Shown here: positions 1-13,424 of the stretch, piece by piece
How the letters are laid out: the number at the start of each line of letters is the position of its first letter
How positions within the stretch are numbered: position 1 is the first letter of the stretch
Source of the DNA: Hyphomicrobiales bacterium
GTDB lineage: Bacteria > Pseudomonadota > Alphaproteobacteria > Rhizobiales > Beijerinckiaceae
Assembly: GCA_004144595.1 (NCBI GenBank)
Contig: SEEM01000013.1
Span: 29,609 to 93,608 of the forward strand
Reading direction: 5' to 3'
DNA: 64,000 bases
The notes under the pieces: model-generated
What the model saw: only the letters and a program-made list of their open reading frames with translations
The model's database searches: none
Told to the model about the DNA's origin: nothing
Program-made: the position numbers and the translations under genes

Positions 1-93
1 GTTTCGCCGAACTCTCTCTTTTCCTGAGGGGAGACGGAAGGAACCTCTGTCCTATCTTCCGCACGACAATCCGCTTGCACGAACGGTGTATTC

Positions 94-115
94 GATATAA
101 AGATATCTTTATATC
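94..115. promoter_or_regulatory. 22-bp perfect palindrome, probable ArsR-type operator
   Basis: GATATAAAGAT is followed directly by its exact reverse complement, giving a 22-bp perfect palindrome in an AT-rich island. It ends about 30 bp before the preferred start of the ArsR-methyltransferase gene. ArsR-family dimers bind such symmetric sites. The natural reading is an operator for autoregulation and for control of the downstream metF and metH. I did not find a second copy before metH. Confidence 0.75.
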
Positions 116-145
116 TTTTTCCGTGTGGGCAGAGGGCGCGAACCG

Positions 146-1159
146 GTGCGGCAGCCGACAACATTGTCTTCCGATGTGCTTCTCGCAGGCTTGCGTGCGG
201 CCGGCGAGGAGACGCGGCTGCGCATTCTCGCCCTGCTCTCCGAAGGCGAGCTCTCGGTCTCCGACCTGACCGACATCCTCGGCCAATCGCAGCCGCGCAT
301 CTCGCGCCATCTCAAGCTTCTCGCCGAGGCCGGGCTGGTCAGGCGTTCGCGTGAGGGCGCCTGGGCCTTCTTCCGGCTCGACGAAACCGGGCCGGGCGGG
401 GCCTTCGCCGCCTCGCTGGCCGCCTGGCTCGACCTGAGCGATCCGGTGCTCGCTGCCGACCGGGAGAGGCTCGCCGCTGTTCGCACGACGCGGGCGGAGG
501 CTGCGCAGAATTATTTCGCCAGCGTCGCGCGGGACTGGGACCGGTTGCGCGGACTGCATGTGCCCGATCATGCGGTCGAGGCCGCGGTCGAGGAGGCCGT
601 CGGCGAGGGCTCGCCCGGAGCGATGCTCGATCTCGGCACCGGAACGGGGCGGATGCTGGAGCGGATCGCGCCGAAATTCGGCCGCGCCGTCGGCGTCGAT
701 GCCAATCACGCGATGCTGGCGGTGGCCCGCGCCAATCTGGAGCAGGCGGGGCTTTCCCGCGTCGAACTCCGGCAGGGCGACATCTATGCGCTGCCCTTCG
801 CGCGCGGCACCTTCGATCTCGTCGTCATCCATCAAGTCCTGCATTTCCTCGACGATCCCGGACGAGCCGTGCGCGAGGCCGCCGCGATGCTGGCGCGCGA
901 AGGTCGCTTGATCGTCGTCGATTTCGCGCCGCACGACATGGAATTTCTGCGAACCGAGCATGCGCATCGCCGGCTGGGCTTCTCCCGCCAGCAGATTGCC
1001 GCCTGGTTCTCCGAAGCGGGCCTGTCCTGCGACATCTCCCGCGAAGTCACCCTTGCCGATGGCGGCTCGGGCCAGCTCCCGGTCATGCTCTGGCGTGGCC
1101 GCGACCGGCGCGTCCAGGCCGATCCGCCGGTCCGCACGATCAATCTCGAGGTTGCGTGA
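146..1159 (+). CDS. ArsR-family regulator fused to a SAM-dependent methyltransferase domain
   Basis: This is a two-domain protein of about 337 aa. Residues 1-85 form a winged-helix ArsR domain (recognition helix around SQPRISRHLKLL). Residues from about 150 form a class I methyltransferase fold with the SAM loop MLDLGTGTGRML. The ORF track starts at GTG 125, but GTG 146 has AGAGGG 8 nt upstream and leaves more room after the operator, so I prefer it. The stop overlaps the metF ATG by one base, so the two genes are co-transcribed. Fusions of this type next to metF/metH in alphaproteobacteria have been proposed as methionine/SAM regulators (SamR, from memory). The likely role is to sense SAM or SAH and control this operon. 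Catalytic activity is not shown by the sequence. Confidence 0.85.
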   Translation: MRQPTTLSSDVLLAGLRAAGEETRLRILALLSEGELSVSDLTDILGQSQPRISRHLKLLAEAGLVRRSREGAWAFFRLDETGPGGAFAASLAAWLDLSDPVLAADRERLAAVRTTRAEAAQNYFASVARDWDRLRGLHVPDHAVEAAVEEAVGEGSPGAMLDLGTGTGRMLERIAPKFGRAVGVDANHAMLAVARANLEQAGLSRVELRQGDIYALPFARGTFDLVVIHQVLHFLDDPGRAVREAAAMLAREGRLIVVDFAPHDMEFLRTEHAHRRLGFSRQQIAAWFSEAGLSCDISREVTLADGGSGQLPVMLWRGRDRRVQADPPVRTINLEVA

Positions 1160-2070
1160 TGAATGCTTTCCGTCCCAGCCGCCACGGCTCGCGCCGTCCG
1201 CGCGTTTCCTTCGAATTCTTCCCGCCGAAATCCGAGGAGATGGAGGTCGCGCTGTGGGAGAGCGTGCGCCGGCTCGAGCCGGTCGGCCCCAGCTTCGTCT
1301 CGGTGACCTATGGCGCCGGCGGCTCCACCCGCGAGCGCACCCACGCCACCGTCAAGCGCATGATCGAGGAGACCGGGTTGAAGCCGGCTGCGCATCTGAC
1401 CTGCGTCTCGGCCTCCAGGTCCGAGGTGGACGAGGTCATCCGCTCCTATTGGGATGCGGGCGTGCGCCATGTCGTGGCCCTGCGCGGCGATCCGGCCGGC
1501 GGCCTCGGCACGACCTACGAGCCGCACCCCCAAGGCTACGACCAGACTTCGGACCTCGTCGCCGGCCTGAAGCGGATCGGCGACTTCGAGGTTACCGTTT
1601 CGGCCTATCCGGAGAAGCATCCGGAAGCCGCTTCGCTCGACGACGATATCGATGCACTCCAGAAAAAGGTCGATGCCGGCGCGACGCGGGCGATCACCCA
1701 GTTCTTCTTCGATAACGACGTCTATTTCCGCTATCTCGACAAGGTGCGTGCGCGCGGTATCGAAATCCCGATCCTGCCCGGCATCGTGCCCGTCGAGAAT
1801 TTCAAGCAAACCGCGAACTTCGCCCGCAAGACCGGCGCCAGCGTGCCGCAATGGCTGGCCGACCGTTTCGAGGGGCTGGAGGAGGATGTCGCGACCCGGC
1901 GTCTGGTGGCCGCTGCCGTCTGCGCCGAGCAGGTCCTCGACCTGATCGATCGCGGCGCTACCGACCTGCATTTCTACACGATGAACAAGGCCGACCTCGT
2001 CTATGCCATTTGCCATCTCGTGGGGTTGAAGCCCGAGAAGGCGGCGGCGCAGGCAGTGGCGGCGGAGTAA
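1159..2070 (+). CDS. metF: 5,10-methylenetetrahydrofolate reductase
   Basis: MetF is an FAD enzyme that reduces 5,10-methylene-THF to 5-methyl-THF, the methyl donor for MetH. The 303-aa length fits the family. The N-terminal SFEFFPPKSEEME motif and VTYGAGGS are hallmarks of the TIM-barrel active site, and the middle part has RGDPAGG and a TQFFFD segment. The ORF track begins at GTG 1156, but ATG 1159 overlaps the upstream TGA by one base (TGATG) and is the natural coupled start. It lies in an operon with the ArsR-methyltransferase regulator. A palindromic repeat separates it from metH. Confidence 0.95.
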   Translation: MNAFRPSRHGSRRPRVSFEFFPPKSEEMEVALWESVRRLEPVGPSFVSVTYGAGGSTRERTHATVKRMIEETGLKPAAHLTCVSASRSEVDEVIRSYWDAGVRHVVALRGDPAGGLGTTYEPHPQGYDQTSDLVAGLKRIGDFEVTVSAYPEKHPEAASLDDDIDALQKKVDAGATRAITQFFFDNDVYFRYLDKVRARGIEIPILPGIVPVENFKQTANFARKTGASVPQWLADRFEGLEEDVATRRLVAAAVCAEQVLDLIDRGATDLHFYTMNKADLVYAICHLVGLKPEKAAAQAVAAE

Positions 2071-2073
2071 AAG

Positions 2074-2161
2074 CGTCATTGCGAGCGCAGCGAAGCAATC
2101 CAGGAGACGTAGAGCTCAGCGACCCCTGGATTGCTTCGTCGCTCCGCTCCTCGCAATGACG
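2074..2161. repeat. palindromic intergenic repeat between metF and metH
   Basis: CGTCATTGCGAG with GAAGCAATCCAG on the left is mirrored by CTGGATTGCTTCG and CTCGCAATGACG on the right, so the whole element can fold into one long hairpin. It starts 3 bp after the metF stop. Elements of this kind are common between genes in rhizobial genomes. Its ends (CGTCAT and ATGACG) match those of the other repeats in this window. Confidence 0.85.
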
Positions 2162-2196
2162 GCCATGACTGAGCATCAATTGGCGAAAGCGTAACG

Positions 2197-5949
<3,753 letters not shown>

Positions 5950-6005
5950 TTGCCTTCCAGTGTTGCGGCAGGCATCACGCCTGTCGCAGCGAGGGAGAGA
6001 TTGTC

Positions 6006-6440
6006 GTGACGACTGACGAGGCAAGGCTGATCCGCAAGGCGGTGGCGGCGGACCAGCCGCGCATCCACGCCATTCGCATGGGCGTGCGCGAGAACATCCT
6101 GAGCGACCCTTCCAAGGTGACGGCCGAGGATGTCGCCTGGTATCGCGAGCAGGCCATCTTCCTCGTCGCGGAAAGCGCGGGCGAGATCGCCGCCTTCGCG
6201 TGCGCCAATCATCAGACCGGTCTGATCTGGGCCTTGTTCGTCGACCCGGCTCTGGAAGGGCAGGGCCATGGCCGCGCCCTGCTCGATGCGGCGCTGGCGG
6301 GGCTGAAGGCTGCCGGCCATGCCCAGGCCTGGCTCGAAACCGGGGCGGGCACGCGGGCGGAACGCTTCTACATCCGCCACGGCTGGCGCGACATGGGCCG
6401 CGGCCTCGACGGGCAGACCGTCTTCACCAAGCTGCTCTGA
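6006..6440 (+). CDS. GNAT-family N-acetyltransferase
   Basis: This is a 144-aa protein with a single GNAT fold. The acetyl-CoA loop is in the VDPALEGQGHGRALLDAAL stretch (Q/RxxGxG/A type), followed by the typical C-terminal FYIRHGWR strand. The ORF track extends it to 228 aa, but that extension overlaps metH in another frame. GTG 6006 is preceded by GAGGGAGAG at a 6-nt spacing and is the credible start. The substrate is not evident. It lies 56 bp after metH and could be read from the same transcript. A hairpin terminator follows it. Confidence 0.85.
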   Translation: MTTDEARLIRKAVAADQPRIHAIRMGVRENILSDPSKVTAEDVAWYREQAIFLVAESAGEIAAFACANHQTGLIWALFVDPALEGQGHGRALLDAALAGLKAAGHAQAWLETGAGTRAERFYIRHGWRDMGRGLDGQTVFTKLL

Positions 6441-6447
6441 CGACAGA

Positions 6448-6469
6448 AAGCCGCCCGATGGGGCGGCTT
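6448..6469. terminator. hairpin terminator between convergent genes
   Basis: AAGCCGCCC and GGGCGGCTT form a perfect 9-bp stem with a 4-nt loop just after the GNAT stop. The T-tract is weak on both strands. The site lies between two convergent genes and may serve both. Confidence 0.7.
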
Positions 6470-6559
6470 AAGCGCCGACGATTCGGGCGATCGCCGGGCG
6501 CCGAGCGCAAGGCGTTGGCACAGGGGCATCGCTCCGGCGGCAACGCCGCATCGGGAATG

Positions 6560-7501
6560 TCAGGCTGAAACGGCGGCAGGGCGCAGCCCGGTGGCTGGCC
6601 CGTCGAAGACGCGGACGCAATCCCCGCCTGCCAGGCCCGCGACATGGAGCGCCGCCTCGGCTTCCGTGAAAACGTCGTTCTGCTCGCGGTAGTTCTCCGG
6701 CTTCAGCAGGGCCGCGCCGATCGAAAGCGTGAAATCGATGACGAGGTAGCCCCGCGGCATCGGTCGACACAGCAGCTTGCGCGTGCCGGCGAGCATCGAG
6801 GCCAGGTAGCCCTTGTCGCACGGCATCCGCAGCATCAGAGCGAAAGCGCCCGGTCCTGTCTGGTCTATCGCCAGTGCATCGGGGAAGAGCCGGCGCAGGC
6901 GCTCGCCGAAGCAGCGCATGACGTCCTCGCCCGCAGCCCGGCCATGGTGTTCGACGATTGCCGGAAAGCTGTCGATCTCGAAGATCGCGACGGCGATACG
7001 GTCGGGCTCGCGATCCGGTGCCTGCCGGAAATGCCTGAGCGCTTCGGTTAAGCTGCGGCGCGCTGCGGGGCTGGTCGGCGGTTCCGCCCGTGTGAGGTTC
7101 GAAACGCCGTTCCACAAGCCCTTCTCGGCGGTCACGTCCTGCTTGGAGCCGAAGATCCTGATCGGCCGGCCATGCTGATGGCCGACGCCGACGATGAGAC
7201 GCATCCAACGCTTCTCGCCATTCACCGCCCTGATCCGGCAATCGAGCGCAAAACCCTGCCCGGTGCGGAGGCTGTTGCTGCGATGCTGCTCCATATCGCG
7301 CCTGGACCGCTCCTCGTAGAGATCGAGCGTCGCCTTGCGGTAGATCTCGCTGCCGCGCTGGAGGCCGAACAGGTCGTAGACGCCGTCCGTCCAGCTCAGC
7401 GTCTCGTTGGCCAGGTTGCATTCCCAGGCACCCAGCGCGGAAGGCGAGAGCGCGCTCTCGTAAAGGGGCCTGGTTGCTGCGACGAGCTGCTGGCTGTTCA
7501 C
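6560..7501 (-). CDS. PAS domain plus degenerate GGDEF-like protein
   Basis: This 313-aa protein has an N-terminal PAS region (about residues 20-130, with WECNLANETLSWTDGVYDLFG and a C-terminal GSKQDVTAEK PAC-like end). A diguanylate-cyclase-like region follows (about 165-300, with VAIFEIDSFPAIVEHHGRAAGEDVM). Where GGDEF should be, the sequence reads GPGAF, so the catalytic acidic residues are missing. It is therefore probably not an active cyclase. It could be a sensor or GTP/c-di-GMP-binding effector. No transmembrane segment or EAL domain is seen. The GTG start is supported by AGGGGGG about 4 nt upstream. It is convergent with the GNAT gene. Confidence 0.8.
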   Translation of the reverse strand: MNSQQLVAATRPLYESALSPSALGAWECNLANETLSWTDGVYDLFGLQRGSEIYRKATLDLYEERSRRDMEQHRSNSLRTGQGFALDCRIRAVNGEKRWMRLIVGVGHQHGRPIRIFGSKQDVTAEKGLWNGVSNLTRAEPPTSPAARRSLTEALRHFRQAPDREPDRIAVAIFEIDSFPAIVEHHGRAAGEDVMRCFGERLRRLFPDALAIDQTGPGAFALMLRMPCDKGYLASMLAGTRKLLCRPMPRGYLVIDFTLSIGAALLKPENYREQNDVFTEAEAALHVAGLAGGDCVRVFDGPATGLRPAAVSA

Positions 7502-7591
7502 GATGCCCCCCTACCGGTCGACCGGTGGAGGCAGACTATGTCCGGGAGCGTTAAGCGTCCCTTGCCGCATGCAGGAAAATCGAGCGCCGTC

Positions 7592-8820
<1,229 letters not shown>

Positions 8821-8824
<4 letters not shown>

Positions 8825-9585
8825 GCCGCAGCCTCCGGCAGATCCGCCTCTGGCAAGGCAGCACCTGCATCGAGCCCAGCCAGCGCGGCGCGGGCATCGG
8901 CCGGCTCCTGCCTGAGATCGCTGAGCAGATGGCCATCGCGGAAGCGGATCAGGCGCCTGGCATGGCGGGCGACCTCGGCATCATGGGTGACCAGGACGAC
9001 GGTGACGCCCTCGCGGTTGAGGTCCTGGAAGAGGGCGAGGATTTCGAGCGCGGTGCGGCTGTCGAGAGCGCCGGTCGGCTCGTCGGCGAGCAGCAGGCGC
9101 GGCTCGTTGACCAGCGCGCGGGCGATGGCGACGCGCTGCTGCTGGCCGCCGGAGAGCTGCATCGGGCGGTGATGGGCGCGCTCGGCAAGGCCGACGCGGG
9201 CAAGTGCGGCCAACGCGCGCCGCTTCCGTTCGGCACGGGCGACCCCGGCATAGACCATCGGCAGTTCGACATTGGCGCAGGCGTCGATGCGCGGCAGCAG
9301 GTTGAACTGCTGGAAGACGAAGCCGAGCTTGCGATTGCGAAGCTCCGCCAGCCCATCGCCCGACAAGGTCTCGACCGCGACGCCATCAAGCACGTAGTGC
9401 CCACCGCTTGGCCGGTCGAGGCAGCCGATGAGGTTCATGAAGGTCGATTTGCCGGAGCCGGACGGCCCCATCACGGCGGCGAGGTCGCCGGCATCGATCG
9501 CCAGCGAGACCCGGTCCAGTGCCGTGACGCGGCCGGAATCGAGATCGTAGACGCGCGAGAGGTCGCGGGTTTCGATCAGGGGCAT
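8821..9585 (-). CDS. MacB/LolD-type ABC transporter ATP-binding protein
   Basis: This 254-aa ATPase carries all canonical motifs: Walker A GPSGSGKST, a Q-loop in FVFQQFNLLPR, the signature LSGGQQQRVAIARAL, Walker B LLLADEPTGALD and the switch histidine in VLVTHD. The pattern is that of the MacB/LolD/FtsE subfamily. The C-terminal extension beyond residue 225 is alanine-rich and unlikely to be functional. It is coupled to the permease by an ATGA overlap and lies downstream of the adaptor gene on the same strand, with a palindromic repeat in between. Confidence 0.93.
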
Positions 9586-9619
9586 GGCGTGTGCTCCGTC
9601 GTCTGAGACGAGGCAGTAC

Positions 9620-9712
9620 CGTCATGCTCGCCCTTGTGGCGAGCATCCGCGTCTTGAACGCGACTTTTGACCGGCGAAGACGTGGATGGTCGGGACAAGC
9701 CCGACCATGACG
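9620..9712. repeat. palindromic repeat, family A copy 1
   Basis: This element runs from CGTCATGCTCGCC to CCCGACCATGACG. It has two internal hairpins (CTCGCCcttgtGGCGAG and GGTCGGGacaaGCCCGACC) joined by a GAAGACGTGGAT linker. Three further copies are at 55758-55870, 60117-60209 and, inverted, at 63708-63800. It sits inside an operon, between the adaptor and the ATPase gene, so it could modulate mRNA ends or relative expression. Confidence 0.85.
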
Positions 9713-9745
9713 TCGAGCGCGCGGACCAGTCTTGGTTGCTGACCA

Positions 9746-11491
9746 TCAGAACAGCCGCGGCCCGCGGGCGCGGGAGGCCGGCGGTTCGGGTGCCGTCGTC
9801 AGGCGCGGGCCGCCGCCGGTCACGACCTGCGCGCCATCCTTGACCTCGCCGGTCAGCAATTCGGTGAAGGCGCCATCGGTCGGGCCGAGCATCACCGTGA
9901 CAGGCTTGGGCTGGCCGGCCTCGTCGAGCACATAGACGCGACCGGGAACGCCCTGACGCGGTGCCCCGCGGCCTTCCTGCATGATCGCCTCGAACCTGGC
10001 ACGCCGCTCGGGGTCGAGCACGGCGCCGATCTTCGTGACGATCTCGTTGCGCGCCGTGCGGAAGGCGGCGCGCCGCTCCTCCGGCGAGAGCCCTGCCATG
10101 GCCTCGCGATTGCCGCGACGTTCCCGGAGGATTTCGCCGATCGCCTGCTTCTGCTCGGGCGTCGGCTGCAACTCGGTCTCGATCCGCTCGCGCAGGGCCG
10201 AGGCGGCGCGCGGGGCCCGTTCACCGGCATCCGGAACAACCACCGGTCCGCCGACAGAGGATGGCGGGGCGCCGGCCGCGCCGACAGGGCGGAAGCGCAG
10301 GGCGGCATTGGGTACGCGCAAAGCGTCCGGCCGGTCCTCGGTCACGACCTGAAGATTGGCGGTCATGCCCGGCAGGAGCGCCATGTCGCGATTCTCGACG
10401 CGGACGATGCCGGTATAGGTGACAACGTTCTGGATGGTCTGGGCACCGAGCCGGACCATCTCGACCCGGCCCTGGAAATTGCGGTTGGGATAGGCGTTGA
10501 CGGTGAAAGAGACCGGCTGGCCGGGCTTCAGCCGGCCGACATCGGCCTCGTCGATATTGGCATAGATGTCGATGGTGCGCAGGTCCTGCGCGATCTGGAA
10601 CAATGTCGGCGCCGAGAGCGAGGCGGCGACGGTCTGGCCGAGATCGACCTGACGCTGGACCACCACGCCATCGACCGGCGAGCGGATCTGCGTGCGTTCG
10701 AGATCGATCAGGATGTCCCGCAGCTTGGCATCGCGGCCGGCGATCAGGGCCTGGGAGGACTGGACCTGCCCCTCGCCGAGCTGGATATCGGCATCGAGCC
10801 CCTTGAGCTCGGCCTGCGCCGAGGCGAGCTGGGCCTCGTTCGAGGCGAGCGAGGCGGTCTGGACCTCGACCTGCGTGCGGGCTGTATCGAGGTTCTGTTG
10901 CGAGCCGGTGCTGCGGCTGAAGAGCTGCTCCTGCCGCTCGAAGGTTCGCTTCGCGTCGGCGAGCTGGGCGGAGGTGCGGGTGCGCTGCGCCTCGATATCG
11001 CGGATGAACGAATCCGCCTTGATCCGCGCGGCGCGGGCGCGTTCGAGCTGAGCGGTCTTGACGACGAGATCGGCCCTGGCCTGCTCGAGATCGGCCTGCG
11101 CGGCGTCCCGACGCGTCCGGATCTGATCGCTCTGCAGGCTGGCGACGACCTGGCCGGCCTTCACCTGCGAATTGTAGTCGGCGAGAACCTCGACGATCTG
11201 GCCGGACAATTGCGAGCCCACGAGCACGGTGGTGACCGGCGTCAGCGTGCCGGTGGCGCGCACCGCCGCAGTGATGCGGCCGCGATCGAGCGCCGCCGTG
11301 CGATAGGGCGGCTCGTTGGCGTTGCCGCCGGCAGGGCGCAGCGCCCAGTAGCCGGCAGCCACCGCAAGCACGATCAGCCCGGTCCCGATCAGCCATCTGC
11401 GCAAGGTCGTATCCCCATCCGTCCGCGCCTCGGCGCGGGCTTGGGAGAGATTGACAGAAACCGCGCCCTCCGGCGAGTTAACTTCCTGCAA
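9746..11491 (-). CDS. MacA-type periplasmic adaptor (HlyD family) with a helical Spy-like insert
   Basis: The 581-aa ORF has one N-terminal membrane helix (near residues 32-50). The biotinyl-lipoyl half-motifs and a long coiled coil (about 100-230, rich in Q, A and E) follow, then the beta-barrel domain (VDGVVVQRQVDLGQTV onward). This is the adaptor layout for MacB pumps. Before the last domain, about 95 residues (roughly 420-515) form an extra helical block with PTPEQKQAIGEIL and SPEERRAAFRTARNEI. The block resembles the LTxxQ repeats of Spy/CpxP periplasmic proteins. The ORF begins at a TTG. Another TTG at 11404, with GGGGAT upstream and right before the membrane helix, is an equally good start. 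The ATPase and permease genes follow. Confidence 0.88.
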   Translation of the reverse strand: MQEVNSPEGAVSVNLSQARAEARTDGDTTLRRWLIGTGLIVLAVAAGYWALRPAGGNANEPPYRTAALDRGRITAAVRATGTLTPVTTVLVGSQLSGQIVEVLADYNSQVKAGQVVASLQSDQIRTRRDAAQADLEQARADLVVKTAQLERARAARIKADSFIRDIEAQRTRTSAQLADAKRTFERQEQLFSRSTGSQQNLDTARTQVEVQTASLASNEAQLASAQAELKGLDADIQLGEGQVQSSQALIAGRDAKLRDILIDLERTQIRSPVDGVVVQRQVDLGQTVAASLSAPTLFQIAQDLRTIDIYANIDEADVGRLKPGQPVSFTVNAYPNRNFQGRVEMVRLGAQTIQNVVTYTGIVRVENRDMALLPGMTANLQVVTEDRPDALRVPNAALRFRPVGAAGAPPSSVGGPVVVPDAGERAPRAASALRERIETELQPTPEQKQAIGEILRERRGNREAMAGLSPEERRAAFRTARNEIVTKIGAVLDPERRARFEAIMQEGRGAPRQGVPGRVYVLDEAGQPKPVTVMLGPTDGAFTELLTGEVKDGAQVVTGGGPRLTTAPEPPASRARGPRLF

Positions 11492-11510
11492 TCTTTGACT
11501 TAGCCAGAGT

Positions 11511-12314
11511 TCAGGCGGTGCGGGCGCCCTGCGAGGCGGCGAGCAGGTCGCGCAGCGTGGTGATCGTCGAGGAATCGGCGACGCCGTCGACCTTGTCCGG
11601 GCGCCAGTGACGCTGGAAGGCCGCGACCACCGCCTCCAGCTTATCGTCGAAGACGCCGTCGACCGTCACGCCATAGCCCAGCATGGCGAACATCGCCTGC
11701 AGCGCCTCGACCGGCTGGCCGCTCTCGCCGCGGGCGAGGAAGCGCCCGCCGCGGATCGGAGCGGGTTCGCTCCATAGTCCGATGCCGGCCTCGGCGAAAC
11801 GGCGCCACGGGAATTTCTCGCCGGGATCGATCTTGCGGCCGGGCGCGATATCGGAATGGGCGAGCACGCGCTCGGACGGGATCGACCAGCGCTCGCAGAT
11901 GTCGCGGCAGAGGTTCAGCGTCGCCGCGATCTGCTCTTCCGGATAGTCGGGGAGGCCGCCGGGATGGCCGGGATTGGCGATCTCGATGCCGATCGAGCAG
12001 GAATTGACGTCGGTCTCGCCAGCCCAGTGCGAGGCGCCGGCATGCCAGGCGCGCCGGCCCTCCGGCACGAGCTGGAGCGTATGGCCGTTCTCGAAGACGA
12101 AATAGTGCGACGAGACCTGCGCGACCGGATTGCACAGCCATTGCAGCGCTTCGCCCGCGACCGGCATGCCGGTGTAGTGCAGGATCAGCATATCGGGCCG
12201 GCGGCCCGGCGTCCCGTCCGCATGCTTGCGCTCGCCATGGTTGGGCGAGGGGAAGATTTTTGCGGCGAAGCGGCTGTCGGGCTTGGCCGCGTCCGGCGAG
12301 GCGATGTCGGTCAT
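11511..12314 (-). CDS. N-acetylmuramoyl-L-alanine amidase (Amidase_2) with peptidoglycan-binding domain
   Basis: This 267-aa zinc amidase cleaves the bond between N-acetylmuramic acid and L-alanine. The Amidase_2 domain spans about residues 38-180. The probable zinc ligands are H46 (LHYTGM), H153 and D163 (AHSDIAPGRKIDPG), and E111 sits in IGIEIANPG. A C-terminal PG_binding_1 domain (about 195-260) contains GYGVTVDGVFDDKLEAVVAAFQ. The architecture is that of AmiD, but no signal peptide or lipobox is visible, so it may act in the cytoplasm like AmpD, recycling anhydro-muropeptides. It starts 8 bp after the J-domain gene and ends 19 bp before the adaptor gene, so all three are probably co-transcribed. 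Confidence 0.88.
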   Translation of the reverse strand: MTDIASPDAAKPDSRFAAKIFPSPNHGERKHADGTPGRRPDMLILHYTGMPVAGEALQWLCNPVAQVSSHYFVFENGHTLQLVPEGRRAWHAGASHWAGETDVNSCSIGIEIANPGHPGGLPDYPEEQIAATLNLCRDICERWSIPSERVLAHSDIAPGRKIDPGEKFPWRRFAEAGIGLWSEPAPIRGGRFLARGESGQPVEALQAMFAMLGYGVTVDGVFDDKLEAVVAAFQRHWRPDKVDGVADSSTITTLRDLLAASQGARTA

Positions 12315-12322
12315 GGAGCGGC

Positions 12323-13072
12323 TCAGGCGGGTTGCTGCGCGAGGCTGCGGTTCATGCCGCGTTCCCGTTGGATCGCGTCCCAGGCGGCATTGATGGCGGC
12401 GATGCGGCGGGTCGCGATGGCGATCGCTTCCTCCGGCAGGCCGCGGGCGATTTCGCGGTCGGGATGGGTCTCGGCGACGAGGCGGCGGTAATGGCGCTTG
12501 AGTTCGGCGTCGTCCATCTCGCGGCTGGCGCCAAGAACGAGGTAGGGATCGTCGGGGCGGCGGGCATGGCGGGCCTCGATCCGGGCAAAATCGGGCTCGG
12601 TGATGCCGAAGATGCCGGCGACGGATTGAAGATAGGCGTGCTCGGCCTCGTGGATCGCGCCATCGGCCGCGGCGATCAGGAAGAGCCCGTCGAGCACATC
12701 CTCAAGCAGGGCGGGCTCGTCCTTGAAGGCGGCGGCGATCTGCTCAGCATAGGCCTCGAAGCCGGCGCTGGTCTGCTTGGCGAGATCGAACAGCGCCTCG
12801 ATGCGCTGCTGCTGGTCGGGCGGGACATCGACGATGCGCCGGAACGCGGTGATCTCGTCGCAGGTCACGACCCCGTCGGAGCGAGCCATCTTGGCGGCGA
12901 GCGCGACGAGGCCGGTGGTGAAGACCAGCTCGCGCGGCGCTGCGCCGAAGGGCGCGCCCTCGCGGTCGACCAGGACATGGCCGGCGAGCGCGCCGACAAG
13001 TGCACCCAGCGGGCCGCCGATCACGAGGCCGAGTCCGCCGCCGCCCAGAGCGCCCCAGAAAGAGGAAGCCAT
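12323..13072 (-). CDS. djlA: TerB-like/J-domain co-chaperone (DjlA-like)
   Basis: This 249-aa protein has a glycine-rich hydrophobic N-terminus (residues 4-32, FWGALGGGGLGLVIGGPLG) that could insert in the inner membrane. A TerB/DjlA-type helical domain follows (about 50-160). The C-terminal J domain (about 180-245) carries the HPD triad in THPDREI. J domains stimulate the ATPase of DnaK. The ORF track starts 21 codons earlier at 13135. I prefer ATG 13072 because the extra part (MRGQAPFFHHPG...) looks non-coding, although no strong Shine-Dalgarno is present. It heads the minus-strand run amidase-adaptor-ATPase-permease. Confidence 0.82.
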   Translation of the reverse strand: MASSFWGALGGGGLGLVIGGPLGALVGALAGHVLVDREGAPFGAAPRELVFTTGLVALAAKMARSDGVVTCDEITAFRRIVDVPPDQQQRIEALFDLAKQTSAGFEAYAEQIAAAFKDEPALLEDVLDGLFLIAAADGAIHEAEHAYLQSVAGIFGITEPDFARIEARHARRPDDPYLVLGASREMDDAELKRHYRRLVAETHPDREIARGLPEEAIAIATRRIAAINAAWDAIQRERGMNRSLAQQPA

Positions 13073-13424
13073 CACAAAACCGATCCCGTGAATCCGAATG
13101 CCCGGATGATGGAAGAAGGGGGCTTGTCCGCGCAAGAGCGCCCGGTGCGACGGCCTGCCGCGCCCAAAAAGTACATCCGGCCGCGAATGAGCCCGAAATG
13201 CGGCAGCTGATTCGCCTGCTTGATTCGTACCCGGAGGCCGGAAGCCGACAAAGATTTTTCAGCGAGCGAATACATATGAATACTGAATAGCTAAATACAG
13301 AATAGATTTATGTGAGCGCCTATTATTTTGGTTTTGTCTGAGAATGTGACAGATTATCGACACATTCGCCCATCAGTTGAGCGGCCCCATCGGCCAGTCA
13401 TGGCTCAACGGGGTTCAATACGAC
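13073..13424. other. divergent intergenic region with a 12-bp direct repeat
   Basis: This 352-bp gap lies between two divergent genes. Its right half is AT-rich compared with the surroundings. It contains a near-identical pair, AATACTGAATAG (13279-13290) and AATACAGAATAG (13294-13305), starting 15 bp apart. These could be a regulator site or promoter elements for the transglycosylase gene. No protein gene is convincing here; the 67-aa ORF at 13072-13275 lacks any recognisable pattern. Confidence 0.5.

Noticed and set aside
1-93. Possible SAM riboswitch or upstream gene end in the first 93 bp
   Set aside because: No SAM-II or SAH-type core could be recognised; the stretch is short and may be the tail of a gene outside the window.
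2071-2196. Possible cobalamin riboswitch before metH
   Set aside because: The gap is only 126 bp and is almost filled by a palindromic repeat; no B12-box-like sequence is seen.
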